Shown here one piece after another: positions 13,196-27,329 of a stretch of 64,000 nt of DNA. A program made the position numbers and the translations under genes. Numbering within the stretch: position 1 is the first letter of the stretch; the number at the start of each line of letters is the position of its first letter. Origin of the DNA: Prosopocoilus inquinatus (lineage: Eukaryota; Arthropoda; Insecta; Coleoptera; Lucanidae); the NCBI GenBank assembly GCA_036172665.1, contig CM069880.1:5086501-5150500 (forward strand), read 5' to 3'. The notes beneath the pieces were generated by a model. That model ran no database searches. It was given only the letters and a program-made list of their open reading frames with translations, and was not told the DNA's origin.

Positions 13196-15955
13196 TATCT
13201 AATGTTATTTGACGTTTCAACGGACTCCAGCAACTCTGATGTGAGATACGAAGTTCTCGCACTCAGCAGAAGCTGGAAATAGTTTTGAACGAAACAACAC
13301 GTATTAGCATTGTTCCTGTGATGTATCTAATCGATCCTTACTTATCTATCATGTTATTTGACGTTACGATGGACTCCAGTAACTCTGATGTGAGATACGA
13401 AGTTTTCGGACGCAGCGGAAACTGGAAATAGTTTTGAACGAAATAACACGTATTAGCGTTGTTCCTGTGATGTATGTAATCGATCCTTACTAATCTAATA
13501 TGTTAATTGACGTTCCAACGGACTCCAGTAACTCTGATGTGAGATATGAAGTTCTCGCACTCAGCAGAAGCTGGAAATAGTTTTGAACGAAACAACACGT
13601 ATTAGCATTGTTCCCGTGATGTATCTAATCGATCCTTACTTATCTAATATGTTATTTGACGTTTCAACGGTCTCCAGTAACTCTGATGTGAGATACGAAG
13701 TTCTCGCACTCAGCAGAAGCTGGAAATAGTTTTGAATGAAACAACACGAATTAGCATTGTTCCTGTGATGTATCTAATAGATCCTTACTTATCTATCATG
13801 TTATTTGACGTTACGATGGACTCCCGTAACTCTGATGTGAGATACGAAGTTTTCGGACGCAGCGGAAGCTGGAAATAGTTTTGACCGAAATAACACGTAT
13901 TAGCGTTGTTCCTGTGATGTATCTAATCGATCCTTACATATCTAATATGTTATTTGACGGACTCCAGTAACTCTGATGTGAGATACAAAGTTCTCGCACT
14001 CAGCAGAAGCTGGAAATAGTTTTGAACGAAACAACACGTATTAGCGTTGTTCCTGTGATGTATCTAATCGATCCTTACTTATCTAATATGTTATTTGACG
14101 ATTCAACGGACTCCAGTAACTCTGATGTAAGATAAGAAGTTCTCGCGCTCAGGAGAAGCTGGAAATTGTTTTGAACGAAACAACACGTATTAGCATTGTT
14201 AATGTGATGTATCTAATCGATTTTTACTTATCTATCATGTTATTTGACGTTACGATGGACTCCAGTAACTCTGATGTGAGATACGAAGTTTTCGGACGCA
14301 GCGGAAGCTGGAAATAGTTTTGAACGAAATAACACGTATTAGCGTTGTTCCTGTGATGTATCTAATCGATCCTTACATATCTAATATGTTATTTGACGGA
14401 CTCCAGTAACTCTGATGTGAGATACGAAGTTCTCGCACTCAGCAGAAGCTGGAAATAGTTTTGAACGAAACAACACGTATTAGCATTGTTCCTGTGATGT
14501 ATCTAATCGATCCTTACTTATCTATCATGTTATTTGACGTTTCGATGGACTCCAGTATCTCTGATGTGAGATACGAAGTTTTCGGACGCAGCGGAAGCTG
14601 GAAATAGTTTTGAACGAAATAACACGTATTAGCGTTGTTCCTGTGATGTATCTAATCGATCCTTACTTATCTAATATGTTAATTGATGTTCCAACGGACT
14701 CCAGTAACTCTGATGTGAGATACGAAGTTCTCGCACTCAGCAGAAACTGGACATAGTTTTGAACGAAACAACACGTATTAGCATTGTTCCTGTGATGTAT
14801 CTAATCGATCCTTACGTATCTATCATGTTATTTGACGTTACGATGGACTCCAGTAACTCTGATGTGAGATACGAAGTTTTCGGACGCAGAGGAAGCTGGA
14901 AATAGTTTTGAACGAAGTAACACGTATTAGCGTTGTTCCTGTGATGTATCTAATCGATCCTTACTTATCTAATATGTTAATTGACGTTCCAACGGACTCC
15001 AGTAACTCTGATGTGAGATACGAAGTTCTCGCACTCAGCAGAAGCTGGAAATAGTTTTGAACGAAACAACACGTATTAGCGTTGTTCCTGTGATGTATCT
15101 AATCGATCCTTACTTATCTAATGTTATTTGACGTTTCAACGGACTCCAGCAACTCTGATGTGAGATACGAAGTTCTCGCACTCAGCAGAAGCTGGAAATA
15201 GTTTTGAACGAAACAACACGTATTAGCATTGTTCCTGTGATGTATCTAATCGATCCTTACTTATCTATCATGTTATTTGACGTTACGATGGACTCCAGTA
15301 ACTCTGATGTGAGATACGAAGTTTTCGGACGCAGCGGAAACTGGAAATAGTTTTGAACGAAATAACACGTATTAGCGTTGTTCCTGTGATGTATGTAATC
15401 GATCCTTACTAATCTAATATGTTAATTGACGTTCCAACGGACTCCAGTAACTCTGATGTGAGATATGAAGTTCTCGCACTCAGCAGAAGCTGGAAATAGT
15501 TTTGAACGAAACAACACGTATTAGCATTGTTCCCGAGATGTATCTAATCGATCCTTACTTATCTAATATGTTATTTGACGTTTCAACGGTCTCCAGTAAC
15601 TCTGATGTGAGATACGAAGTTCTCGCACTCAGCAGAAGCTGGAAATAGTTTTGAATGAAACAACACGAATTAGCATTGTTCCTGTGATGTATCTAATAGA
15701 TCCTTACTTATCTATCATGTTATTTGACGTTACGATGGACTCCCGTAACTCTGATGTGAGATACGAAGTTTTCGGACGCAGCGGAAGCTGGAAATAGTTT
15801 TGACCGAAATAACACGTATTAGCGTTGTTCCTGTGATGTATCTAATCGATCCTTACATATCTAATATGTTATTTGACGGACTCCAGTAACTCTGATGTGA
15901 GATACAAAGTTCTCGCACTCAGCAGAAGCTGGAAATAGTTTTGAACGAAACAACA
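12070..15955 (+). repeat. 1,919-bp higher-order repeat (13-mer), two tandem copies
   Basis: The rare junction TCTGATGTAAGATAAG lies at 12202 and 14121, 1,919 bp apart. This equals 13 x 149 minus 18, exactly accounted for by two 8-bp deletion monomers (near 12476 and 13957) and one 2-bp deletion monomer (near 13200). Variants GTATGTAATCG, CTCCCGTAAC and TGACCGAAAT repeat in the same order. Copies are about 12070-13990 and 13990-15955. Confidence 0.88.
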
Positions 15956-17290
15956 CGTATTAGCATTGTTCCTGTGATGTATCTAATCGATCCTTACTTA
16001 TCTATCATGTTATTTGACGTTACGATAGCCTCCAGTATCTCTGATGTGAGATACGAAGTTTTCGGACGCAGCGGAAGCTGGAAATAGTTTTGAACGAAAT
16101 AACACGTATTAGCGTTGTTCCTGTGATGTATCTAATCGATCCTTACTTATCTAATATGTTAATTGACGTTCCAACGGACTCCAGTAACTCTGATGTGAGA
16201 TACGAAGTTCTCGCACTCAGCAGAAGCTGGAAATCGTTTTGAACGAAACAACACGTATTAGCATTGTTCCTGTGATGTATCTAATCGATCCTTACGTATC
16301 TATCATGTTATTTGACGTTACGATGGACTCCAGTAACTCTGATGTGAGATACGAAGTTTTCGGACGCAGCGGAAACTGGAAATAGTTTTGAACGAAATAA
16401 CACGTATTAGCGTTGTTCCTGTGATGTATCTAATCGATCCTTACTTATCTAATATGTTAATTGACGTTCCAACGGACTCCAGTAACTCTGATGTGAGACA
16501 CGAAGTTCTCGCACTCAGCAGAAGCTGGAAATAGTTTTGAACGAAACAACACGTATTAGCATTGTTCCTGTGATGTATCTAATCGATCCTTACGTATCTG
16601 TCATGATATTTGACGTTACGATAGACTCCAGTAACTCTGATATGAGATACGAAGTTTTCGGACGCAGCGGAAGCTGGAAATAGTTTTGAACGAAATAACA
16701 CGTATTAGCGTTGTTCCTGTGATGTATCTAATCGATCCTTACTTATCTAATATGTTAATTGACGTTCCAACGGACTCCAGTAACTCTGATGTGAGATAAG
16801 AAGTTCTCGCACTCAGCAGAAGCTGGAAATAGTTTTGAACGAAACAACACGTATTAGCATTGTTCCCGTGATGTATCTAATCGATCCTTACTTATCTAAT
16901 ATGTTATTTGACGTTTCAACGGTCTCCAGTAACTCTGATGTGAGATACGAAGTTCTCGCACTCAGCAGAAGCTGGAAATAGTTTTGAATGAAACAACACG
17001 AATTAGCATTGTTCCTGTGATGTATCTAATAGATCCTTACATATCTATCATGTTATTTGACGTTACGATGGACTCCCGTAACTCTGATGTGAGATACGAA
17101 GTTTTCGGACGCAGCGGAAGCTGGAAATAGTTTTGACCGAAATAACACGTATTAGCGTTGTTCCTGTGATGTATCTAATCGATCCTTACATATCTAATAT
17201 GTTATTTGACGGACTCCAGTAACTCTGATGTGAGATACGAAGTTCTCGCACTCAGCAGAAGCTGGAAATAGTTTTGAACGAAACAACACG
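13995..17290 (+). repeat. Large satellite segment duplicated at 18431-21726 (offset 4,436 bp)
   Basis: GATAAGAAG with CTCAGGAGAAG lies at 14130 and 18566, GATAGCCTCC at 16025 and 20461, TACGTATCTGTCATG at 16591 and 21027, and TACATATCTATC at 17039 and 21475. All are 4,436 bp apart. This equals 30 x 149 minus 34 (four 8-bp and one 2-bp deletion monomers). Differences are rare single bases. Confidence 0.85.
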
Positions 17291-19316
17291 TATTAGCGTT
17301 GTTCCTGTGATGTATCTAATCGATCCTTACTTATCTAATATGTTAATTGACGTTCCAACGGACTCCAGTAACTCTGAGGTGAGTTACGAAGTTCTCGCAC
17401 TCAGCAGAAGCTGGAAATAGTTTTGAACGAAACAACACGTATTAGCGTTGTTCCTGTGATGTATCTAATCGATCCTTACTTATCTAATATGTTATTTGAC
17501 GATTCAACGGACTCCAGTAACTCTGATGTGAGATAAGAAGTTCTCGCGCTCAGGAGAAGCTGGAAATTGTTTTGAACGAAACAACACGTATTAGCATTGT
17601 TAATGTGATGTATCTAATCGATTTTTACTTATCTATCATGTTATTTGACGTTACGATGGACTCCAGTAACTCTGATGTGAGATACGAAGTTTTCGGACGC
17701 AGCGGAAGCTGGAAATAGTTTTGAACGAAATAACACGTATTAGCGTTGTTCCTGTGATGTATCTAATCGATCCTTACATATCTAATATGTTATTTGACGG
17801 ACTCCAGTAACTCTGATGTGAGATACGAAGTTCTCGCACTCAGCAGAAGCTGGAAATAGTTTTGAACGAAACAACACGTATTAGCATTGTTCCTGTGATG
17901 TATCTAATCGATCCTTACTTATCTATCATGTTATTTGACGTTTCGATGGACTCCAGTATCTCTGATGTGAGATACGAAGTTTTCGGACGCAGCGGAAGCT
18001 GGAAATAGTTTTGAACGAAATAACACGTATTAGCGTTGTTCCTGTGATGTATCTAATCGATCCTTACTTATCTAATATGTTAATTGATGTTCCAACGGAC
18101 TCCAGTAACTCTGATGTGAGATACGAAGTTCTCGCACTCAGCAGAAACTGGACATAGTTTTGAACGAAACAACACGTATTAGCATTGTTCCTGTGATGTA
18201 TCTAATCGATCCTTACGTATCTATCATGTTATTTGACGTTACGATGGACTCCAGTAACTCTGATGTGAGATACGAAGTTCTCGCACTCAGCAGAAGCTGG
18301 AAATAGTTTTGAACGAAACAACACGTATTAGCGTTGTTCCTGTGATGTATCTAATCGATCCTTACTTATCTAATATGTTAATTGACGTTCCAACGGACTC
18401 CAGTAACTCTGATGTGAGTTACGAAGTTCTCGCACTCAGCAGAAGCTGGAAATAGTTTTGAACGAAACAACACGTATTAGCGTTGTTCCTGTGATGTATC
18501 TAATCGATCCTTACTTATCTAATATGTTATTTGACGATTCAACGGACTCCAGTAACTCTGATGTGAGATAAGAAGTTCTCGCGCTCAGGAGAAGCTGGAA
18601 ATTGTTTTGAACGAAACAACACGTATTAGCATTGTTAATGTGATGTATCTAATCGATTTTTACTTATCTATCATGTTATTTGACGTTACGATGGACTCCA
18701 GTAACTCTGATGTGAGATACGAAGTTTTCGGACGCAGCGGAAGCTGGAAATAGTTTTGAACGAAATAACACGTATTAGCGTTGTTCCTGTGATGTATCTA
18801 ATCGATCCTTACATATCTAATATGTTATTTGACGGACTCCAGTAACTCTGATGTGAGATACGAAGTTCTCGCACTCAGCAGAAGCTGGAAATAGTTTTGA
18901 ACGAAACAACACGTATTAGCATTGTTCCTGTGATGTATCTAATCGATCCTTACTTATCTATCATGTTATTTGACGTTTCGATGGACTCCAGTATCTCTGA
19001 TGTGAGATACGAAGTTTTCGGACGCAGCGGAAGCTGGAAATAGTTTTGAACGAAATAACACGTATTAGCGTTGTTCCTGTGATGTATCTAATCGATCCTT
19101 ACTTATCTAATATGTTAATTGATGTTCCAACGGACTCCAGTAACTCTGATGTGAGATACGAAGTTCTCGCACTCAGCAGAAACTGGACATAGTTTTGAAC
19201 GAAACAACACGTATTAGCATTGTTCCTGTGATGTATCTAATCGATCCTTACGTATCTATCATGTTATTTGACGTTACGATGGACTCCAGTAACTCTGATG
19301 TGAGATACGAAGTTTT
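17250..19316 (+). repeat. 1,035-bp higher-order repeat (7-mer), two tandem copies
   Basis: GATAAGAAG with CTCAGGAGAAG recurs at 17531 and 18566, a 1,035-bp spacing that equals 7 x 149 minus one 8-bp deletion. GTGAGTTACG, GATTTTTAC and the 141-bp monomer follow in the same order in both. It sits at the join of the two 4,436-bp-offset copies. Confidence 0.82.
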
Positions 19317-21726
19317 CGGACGCAGAGGAAGCTGGAAATAGTTTTGAACGAAATAACACGTATTAGCGTTGTTCCTGTGATGTATCTAATCGATCCTTAC
19401 TTATCTAATATGTTAATTGACGTTCCAACGGACTCCAGTAACTCTGATGTGAGATACGAAGTTCTCGCACTCAGCAGAAGCTGGAAATAGTTTTGAACGA
19501 AACAACACGTATTAGCGTTGTTCCTGTGATGTATCTAATCGATCCTTACTTATCTAATGTTATTTGACGTTTCAACGGACTCCAGCAACTCTGATGTGAG
19601 ATACGAAGTTCTCGCACTCAGCAGAAGCTGGAAATAGTTTTGAACGAAACAACACGTATTAGCATTGTTCCTGTGATGTATCTAATCGATCCTTACTTAT
19701 CTATCATGTTATTTGACGTTACGATGGACTCCAGTAACTCTGATGTGAGATACGAAGTTTTCGGACGCAGCGGAAACTGGAAATAGTTTTGAACGAAATA
19801 ACACGTATTAGCGTTGTTCCTGTGATGTATGTAATCGATCCTTACTAATCTAATATGTTAATTGACGTTCCAACGGACTCCAGTAACTCTGATGTGAGAT
19901 ATGAAGTTCTCGCACTCAGCAGAAGCTGGAAATAGTTTTGAACGAAACAACACGTATTAGCATTGTTCCCGTGATGTATCTAATCGATCCTTACTTATCT
20001 AATATGTTATTTGACGTTTCAACGGTCTCCAGTAACTCTGATGTGAGATACGAAGTTCTCGCACTCAGCAGAAGCTGGAAATAGTTTTGAATGAAACAAC
20101 ACGAATTAGCATTGTTCCTGTGATGTATCTAATAGATCCTTACTTATCTATCATGTTATTTGACGTTACGATGGACTCCCGTAACTCTGATGTGAGATAC
20201 GAAGTTTTCGGACGCAGCGGAAGCTGGAAATAGTTTTGACCGAAATAACACGTATTAGCGTTGTTCCTGTGATGTATCTAATCGATCCTTACATATCTAA
20301 TATGTTATTTGACGGACTCCAGTAACTCTGATGTGAGATACAAAGTTCTCGCACTCAGCAGAAGCTGGAAATAGTTTTGAACGAAACAACACGTATTAGC
20401 ATTGTTCCTGTGATGTATCTAATCGATCCTTACTTATCTATCATGTTATTTGACGTTACGATAGCCTCCAGTATCTCTGATGTGAGATACGAAGTTTTCG
20501 GACGCAGCGGAAGCTGGAAATAGTTTTGAACGAAATAACACGTATTAGCGTTGTTCCTGTGATGTATCTAATCGATCCTTACTTATCTAATATGTTAATT
20601 GACGTTCCAACGGACTCCAGTAACTCTGATGTGAGATACGAAGTTCTCGCACTCAGCAGAAGCTGGAAATAGTTTTGAACGAAACAACACGTATTAGCAT
20701 TGTTCCTGTGATGTATCTAATCGATCCTTACGTATCTATCATGTTATTTGACGTTACGATGGACTCCAGTAACTCTGATGTGAGATACGAAGTTTTCGGA
20801 CGCAGCGGAAACTGGAAATAGTTTTGAACGAAATAACACGTATTAGCGTTGTTCCTGTGATGTATCTAATCGATCCTTACTTATCTAATATGTTAATTGA
20901 CGTTCCAACGGACTCCAGTAACTCTGATGTGAGACACGAAGTTCTCGCACTCAGCAGAAGCTGGAAATAGTTTTGAACGAAACAACACGTATTAGCATTG
21001 TTCCTGTGATGTATCTAATCGATCCTTACGTATCTGTCATGATATTTGACGTTACGATGGACTCCAGTAACTCTGATATGAGATACGAAGTTTTCGGACG
21101 CAGCGGAAGCTGGAAATAGTTTTGAACGAAATAACACGTATTAGCGTTGTTCCTGTGATGTATCTAATCGATCCTTACTTATCTAATATGTTAATTGACG
21201 TTCCAACGGACTCCAGTAACTCTGATGTGAGATAAGAAGTTCTCGCACTCAGCAGAAGCTGGAAATAGTTTTGAACGAAACAACACGTATTAGCATTGTT
21301 CCCGTGATGTATCTAATCGATCCTTACTTATCTAATATGTTATTTGACGTTTCAACGGTCTCCAGTAACTCTGATGTGAGATACGAAGTTCTCGCACTCA
21401 GCAGAAGCTGGAAATAGTTTTGAATGAAACAACACGAATTAGCATTGTTCCTGTGATGTATCTAATAGATCCTTACATATCTATCATGTTATTTGACGTT
21501 ACGATGGACTCCCGTAACTCTGATGTGAGATACGAAGTTTTCGGACGCAGCGGAAGCTGGAAATAGTTTTGACCGAAATAACACGTATTAGCGTTGTTCC
21601 TGTGATGTATCTAATCGATCCTTACATATCTAATATGTTATTTGACGGACTCCAGTAACTCTGATGTGAGATACGAAGTTCTCGCACTCAGCAGAAGCTG
21701 GAAATAGTTTTGAACGAAACAACACG
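18431..21726 (+). repeat. Second copy of the segment at 13995-17290
   Basis: It is the downstream partner of the 4,436-bp-offset duplication, about 3.3 kb long. The marker order is identical to copy one. After about 21726 the sequence switches to a different monomer (type B with GATAGCCTCC). Confidence 0.85.
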
Positions 21727-22049
21727 TATTAGCATTGTTCCTGTGATGTATCTAATCGATCCTTACTTATCTATCATGTTATTTGACGTTACGATAGCCT
21801 CCAGTATCTCTGATGTGAGATACGAAGTTTTCGGACGCAGCGGAAGCTGGAAATAGTTTTGAACGAAATAACACGTATTAGCGTTGTTCCTGTGATGTAT
21901 CTAATCGATCCTTACTTATCTAATATGTTAATTGACGTTCCAACGGACTCCAGTAACTCTGATGTGAGATACGAAGTTCTCGCACTCAGCAGAAGCTGGA
22001 AATAGTTTTGAACGAAACAACACGTATTAGCATTGTTCCTGTGATGTAT

Positions 22050-25000
22050 CTAATCGATCCTTACTTATCTATCATGTTATTTGACGTTACGATGGACTCC
22101 AGTAACTCTGATGTGAGATACGAAGTTTTCGGACGCAGCGGAAACTGGAAATAGTTTTGAACGAAATAACACGTATTAGCATTGTTCCTGTGATGTATCT
22201 AATCGATCCTTACTTATCTATCATGTTATTTGACGTTACGATAGCCTCCAGTATCTCTGATGTGAGATACGAAGTTTTCGGACGCAGCGGAAGCTGGAAA
22301 TAGTTTTGAACGAAATAACACGTATTAGCGTTGTTCCTGTGATGTATCTAATCGATCCTTACTTATCTAATATGTTAATTGAAGTTCCAACGGACTCCAG
22401 TAACTCTGATGTGAGATACGAAGTTCTCGCACTCAGCAGAAGCTGGAAATAGTTTTGAACGAAACAACACGTATTAGCATTGTTCCCGTGATGTATCTAA
22501 TCGATCCTTTCTTATCTAATATGTTATTTGACGTTTCAACGGTCTCCAGTAACTCTGATGTGAGATACGAAGTTCTCGCACTCAGCAGAAGCTGGAAATA
22601 GTTTTGAATGAAACAACACGAATTAGCATTGTTCCTGTGATGTATCTAATAGATCCTTACATATCTATCATGTTATTTGACGTTACGATGGACTCCCGTA
22701 ACTCTGATGTGAGATACGAAGTTTTCGGACGCAGCGGAAGCTGGAAATAGTTTTGACCGAAATAACACGTATTAGCGTTGTTCCTGTGATGTATCTAATC
22801 GATCCTTACATATCTAATATGTTATTTGACGGACTCCAGTAACTCTGATGTGAGATACGAAGTTCTCGCACTCAGCAGAAGCTGGAAATAGTTTTGAACG
22901 AAACAACACGTATTAGCATTGTTCCTGTGATGTATCTAATCGATCCTTACTTATCTATCATGTTATTTGACGTTACGATAGCCTCCAGTATCTCTGATGT
23001 GAGATACGAAGTTTTCGGACGCAGCGGAAGCTGGAAATAGTTTTGAACGAAATAACACGTATTAGCGTTGTTCCTGTGATGTATCTAATCGATCCTTACT
23101 TATCTAATATGTTAATTGACGTTCCAACGGACTCCAGTAACTCTGATGTGAGATACGAAGTTCTCGCACTCAGCAGAAGCTGGAAATAGTTTTGAACGAA
23201 ACAACACGTATTAGCATTGTTCCTGTGATGTATCTAATCGATCCTTACTTATCTATCATGTTATTTGACGTTACGATGGACTCCAGTAACTCTGATGTGA
23301 GATACGAAGTTTTCGGACGCAGCGGAAACTGGAAATAGTTTTGAACGAAATAACACGTATTAGCGTTGTTCCTGTGATGTATCTAATCGATCCTTACTTA
23401 TCTAATATGTTAATTGACGTTCCAACGGACTCCAGTAACTCTGATGTGAGATAAGAAGTTCTCGCACTCAGCAGAAGCTGGAAATAGTTTTGAACGAAAC
23501 AACACGTATTAGCGTTGTTCCTGTGATGTATCTAATCGATCCTTACTTATATAATATGTTATTTGACGTTTCAACGGACTCCAGTAACTCTGATGTGAGA
23601 TACGAATTTCTCGCACTCAGCAGAAGCTGGAAATAGTTTTGAACGAAACAACACGTATTAGCATTGTTCCTGTGATGTATCTAATCGATCCTTACGTATC
23701 TATCATGTTATTTGACATTACGATGGACTCCAGTAACTCTGATGTGAGATACGAAGTTTTCGGACGCAGCGGAAGCTGGAAATAGTTTTGAACGAAATAA
23801 CACGTATTAGCGTTGTTCCTGTGATGTATCTAATCGATCCTTACTTATCTAATATGTTAATTGACGTTCCAACGGACTCCAGTAACTCTGATGTGAGATA
23901 AGAAGTTCTCGCGCTCAGGAGAAGCTGGAAATAGTTTTGAACGAAACAACACGTATTAGCATTGTTAATGTGATGTATCTAATCGATTTTTACTTATCTA
24001 TCATGTTATTTGACGTTACGATGGACTCCAGTAACTCTGATGTGAGATACGAAGTTTTCGGACGCAGCGGAAGCTGGAAATAGTTTTGAACGATATAACA
24101 CGTATTTGCGTTGTTCCTGTGATGTATCTAATCGATCCTTACTTATCTAATATGTTATTTGACGTTTCAACGAACTCCAGTAACTCTGATGTGAGATACG
24201 TAGTTCTCGCACTCAGCAGAAGCTGGAAATAGTTTTGAACGAAACAACACGTATTAGCATTGTTCCTGTGATGTATCTAATCGATCCTTACTTATCTATC
24301 ATGTTATTTGACATTACGATAACCTCCAGTATCTCTGATGTGAGATACGAAGTTTTCGGACGCAGCGGAAGCTGGAAATAGTTTTGAACGAAATAACACG
24401 TATTAGCGTTGCTCCTGAGATGTATCTAATCGATCCTTACTTATCTATCATGTTATTTGACGTTACGATGGACTCCAGTAACTCTGATGTGAGATACGAA
24501 GTTTTCGGACGCAGCGGAAACTGGAAATAGTTTTGAACGAAATAACACGTATTAGCATTGTTCCTGTGATGTATCTAATCGATCCTTACTTATCTATCAT
24601 GTTATTTGACGTTACGATAGCCTCCAGTATCTCTGATGTGAGATACGAAGTTTTCGGACGCAGCGGAAGCTGGAAATAGTTTTGAACGAAATAACACGTA
24701 TTAGCGTTGTTCCTGTGATGTATCTAATCGATCCTTACTTATCTAATATGTTAATTGACGTTCCAACGGACTCCAGTAACTCTGATGTGAGATACGAAGT
24801 TCTCGCACTCAGCAGAAGCTGGAAATAGTTTTGAACGAAACAACACGTATTAGCATTGTTCCCGTGATGTATCTAATCGATCCTTTCTTATCTAATATGT
24901 TATTTGACGTTTCAACGGTCTCCAGTAACTCTGATGTGAGATACGAAGTTCTCGCACTCAGCAGAAGCTGGAAATAGTTTTGAATGAAACAACACGAATT

Positions 25001-26790
25001 AGCATTGTTCCTGTGATGTATCTAATAGATCCTTACATATCTATCATGTTATTTGACGTTACGATGGACTCCCGTAACTCTGATGTGAGATACGAAGTTT
25101 TCGGACGCAGCGGAAGCTGGAAATAGTTTTGACCGAAATAACACGTATTAGCGTTGTTCCTGTGATGTATCTAATCGATCCTTACATATCTAATATGTTA
25201 TTTGACGGACTCCAGTAACTCTGATGTGAGATACGAAGTTCTCGCACTCAGCAGAAGCTGGAAATAGTTTTGAACGAAACAACACGTATTAGCATTGTTC
25301 CTGTGATGTATCTAATCGATCCTTACTTATCTATCATGTTATTTGACGTTACGATAGCCTCCAGTATCTCTGATGTGAGATACGAAGTTTTCGGACGCAG
25401 CGGAAGCTGGAAATAGTTTTGAACGAAATAACACGTATTAGCGTTGTTCCTGTGATGTATCTAATCGATCCTTACTTATCTAATATGTTAATTGACGTTC
25501 CAACGGACTCCAGTAACTCTGATGTGAGATACGAAGTTCTCGCACTCAGCAGAAGCTGGAAATAGTTTTGAACGAAACAGCACGTATTAGCATTGTTCCT
25601 GTGATGTATCTAATCGATCCTTACTTATCTATCATGTTATTTGACGTTACGATGGACTCCAGTAACTCTGATGTGAGATACGAAGTTTTCGGACGCAGCG
25701 GAAACTGGAAATAGTTTTGAACGAAATAACACGTATTAGCGTTGTTCCTGTGATGTATCTAATCGATCCTTACTTATCTAATATGTTAATTGACGTTCCA
25801 ACGGACTCCAGTAACTCTGATGTGAGATAAGAAGTTCTCGCACTCAGCAGAAGCTGGAAATAGTTTTGAACGAAACAACACGTATTAGCGTTGTTCCTGT
25901 GATGTATCTAATCGATCCTTACTTATCTAATATGTTATTTGACGTTTCAACGGACTCCAGTAACTCTGATGTGAGATACGAATTTCTCGCACTCAGCAGA
26001 AGCTGGAAATAGTTTTGAACGAAACAACACGTATTAGCATTGTTCCTGTGATGTATCTAATCGATCCTTACGTATCTATCATGTTATTTGACATTACGAT
26101 GGACTCCAGTAACTCTGATGTGAGATACGAAGTTTTCGGACGCAGCGGAAGCTGGAAATAGTTTTGAACGAAATAACACGTATTAGCGTTGTTCCTGTGA
26201 TGTATCTAATCGATCCTTACTTATCTAATATGTTAATTGACGTTCCAACGGACTCCAGTAACTCTGATGTGAGATAAGAAGTTCTCGCGCTCAGGAGAAG
26301 CTGGAAATAGTTTTGAACGAAACAACACGTATTAGCATTGTTAATGTGATGTATCTAATCGATTTTTACTTATCTATCATGTTATTTGACGTTACGATGG
26401 ACTCCAGTAACTCTGATGTGAGATACGAAGTTTTCGGACGCAGCGGAAGCTGGAAATAGTTTTGAACGATATAACACGTATTTGCGTTGTTCCTGTGATG
26501 TATCTAATCGATCCTTACTTATCTAATATGTTATTTGACGTTTCAACGAACTCCAGTAACTCTGATGTGAGATACGTAGTTCTCGCACTCAGCAGAAGCT
26601 GGAAATAGTTTTGAACGAAACAACACGTATTAGCATTGTTCCTGTGATGTATCTAATCGATCCTTACTTATCTATCATGTTATTTGACATTACGATAACC
26701 TCCAGTATCTCTGATGTGAGATACGAAGTTTTCGGACGCAGCGGAAGCTGGAAATAGTTTTGAACGAAATAACACGTATTAGCGTTGCTC
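22050..26790 (+). repeat. 2,376-bp higher-order repeat (16-mer), two tandem copies
   Basis: Private variants recur exactly 2,376 bp apart. ATCCTTTCTTATC lies at 22505 and 24881, the junction of GGAAACTGG with the following ATAACACG/GCATTG at 22144 and 24520, and GATAAGAAG before CTCAGGAGAAG at 23896 and 26272. The length equals 16 x 149 minus one 8-bp deletion. A hybrid monomer near 24410-24450 (GCTCCTGAGATG joined to a TCTATCATG type) marks the copy junction. Copies are about 22050-24425 and 24426-26790. Confidence 0.88.
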
Positions 26791-27329
26791 CTGAGACGTA
26801 TATAATCGATCCTTACTTATCTAATATGTTAATTGACGTTCCAACGGACTCCAGTAACTCTGATGTGAGATACGAAGTTCTCGCACTCAGCAGAAGCTGG
26901 AAATAGTTTTGAACGAAACAACACGTATTAGCGTTGTTCCTGTGATGTGTCTAATCGATCCTTACTTATCTAATATGTTAATTGACGTTCCAACGGACTC
27001 CAGTAACTCTGATGTGAGATACGAAGTTCTCGCACTCAGCAGAAGCTGGAAATAATTTTGAACGAAACAACACGTATTAGCATTGTTCCTGTGATGTATC
27101 TAATCGATCCTTACGTATCTATCATGTTATTTGACGTTACGATGGACTCCAGTATCTCTGATGTGAGATACGAAGTTTTCGGACACAGCGGAAGCTGGAA
27201 ATAGTTTTGAACGAAATAACACGTATTAGCGTTGTTCCTGTGATGTATCTAATCGATCCTTACTTATCTAATATGTTAATTGACGTTCCAACGGACTCCA
27301 GTAAGTCTGATGTGAGACACGAAGTTCTC

